NCBI GenBank assembly: GCA_003157445.1
Contig: PMJN01000088.1
Coordinates: 6,368 to 12,256 of the forward strand
DNA length: 5,889 nucleotides
Direction: 5' to 3'
From: Micrococcales bacterium
Lineage (GTDB): Bacteria; Actinomycetota; Actinomycetes; Actinomycetales; Dermatophilaceae
The position numbers and the translations under genes are program-made. A model generated the notes under the pieces. The model was not told the DNA's origin. It saw only the letters and a list, made by a program, of their open reading frames with translations, and ran no database searches. This document shows positions 5,555 through 5,889 of this stretch, piece by piece. Numbering within the stretch: position 1 is the stretch's first letter; each line of letters opens with the position of its first letter.

Positions 5555-5889
5555 GTGCGCGCGACGTGGTCCAGCATGATGCCCACATTGCTGAGGTCGG
5601 CCATCGTCGCCTCTGCCATAGTTGTGGGGTCCGGACATGACCTGCTCGCTGTCTTGCCCTGGGTCCTGGTGATCCTCGTCCTCGACCTCGTGGCCGGCGC
5701 CCTGCTGGGGTTCGGCCCCAGTCAGTCCGATACCCGTCGCAACCAAGCCCTGGTCGTGACCCTGGTGGGCGCTGGCGTCGCCGGCGCTGCCATCGTCGCA
5801 ACAAGTCAGGTCGCTGCTGTGTCCCCAGGGATGCTCCTGCTCCTGATTCCTGCATTCCGCGCCGGCGAGGTGCGGGGGCGCTGGGCTGC
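5555..5889 (+). CDS. N-terminal membrane region of an unidentified protein, possibly a membrane sensor (3' partial)
   Basis: The frame runs from GTG 5555 without a stop to the window edge, giving 111 residues. Codon third positions are mainly G or C, and the sequence is strongly hydrophobic. Likely membrane segments lie at about 12-26, 31-52 (VLPWVLVILVLDLVAGALLGF), 66-86 (LVVTLVGAGVAGAAIVATSQ) and 88-101 (VSPGMLLLLIPAF), followed by RAGEVRGRW. A charged loop (about 55-64, SQSDTRRNQA) separates the second and third. No catalytic domain is within the window. Several closely packed helices ending in a LIPAFRAG-like turn occur at the N-termini of some actinobacterial sensor histidine kinases and GGDEF-type sensors. 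With a NarL-type regulator nearby, a sensor kinase is a reasonable guess, but a transporter or other membrane protein cannot be excluded. Confidence 0.65.
   Translation, partial: MRATWSSMMPTLLRSAIVASAIVVGSGHDLLAVLPWVLVILVLDLVAGALLGFGPSQSDTRRNQALVVTLVGAGVAGAAIVATSQVAAVSPGMLLLLIPAFRAGEVRGRWA

Noticed and set aside
1..5889. CRISPR array, insertion sequence, tRNA/rRNA gene or phage attachment site
   Set aside because: No regularly spaced direct repeats, no transposase or integrase frame, no terminal inverted repeats with target duplication and no tRNA-like fold were found.

Overview
The window looks like chromosomal DNA of a high-GC Gram-positive bacterium (an actinobacterium). The genes favour G or C at third codon positions and rely heavily on GTG and TTG starts. 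The best ribosome binding site is AAGGAGG, and the ribosome hibernation factor is of the long type found in this phylum. The family or genus cannot be fixed from the sequence; a relative of Nocardioidaceae/Propionibacteriales is a guess.

Layout. (1) Bases 2-565, plus strand: the C-terminal 187 residues of a gene entering from the left, probably the extracytoplasmic tail of a membrane-bound, glycosyltransferase-like protein. (2) Bases 566-1085: about 520 bases with no convincing intact gene. They hold an apparently decayed or frameshifted coding stretch (about 592-816), two sets of GC-rich hairpins and a short tandem repeat of GGGGTAAA. (3) Bases 1086-3350, plus strand: a large polytopic membrane protein of GT-C/YfhO-like architecture, with about 11-12 membrane helices and a long extracytoplasmic C-terminal part. 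(4) Bases 3384-4103, minus strand: a NarL/FixJ-type (LuxR-helix-turn-helix) response regulator, convergent with the membrane protein. (5) Bases 4128-4168: a strong 18-bp hairpin between hpf and the regulator gene. (6) Bases 4183-4827, minus strand: hpf, long-form ribosome hibernation promoting factor. (7) Bases 4828-5554: about 700 bases without a convincing gene but rich in palindromes and small hairpins. (8) Bases 5555-5889, plus strand: the N-terminal membrane region of a protein running off the right edge, plausibly a membrane sensor.

How it may fit together. The left half reads as part of a cell-envelope or surface-glycan locus. The right half is a translation-dormancy/signalling block: hpf and the response regulator share a strand and may share a transcript, separated by the hairpin. 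A divergent, possibly sensory membrane protein starts on the far side of the palindrome-rich intergenic region. No mobile element, CRISPR array, tRNA or rRNA is visible. I do not see a clearly new biological system. The items most worth a second look are the hpf/regulator hairpin, the palindromes of the 700-base intergenic region and the broken coding relic at 592-816.
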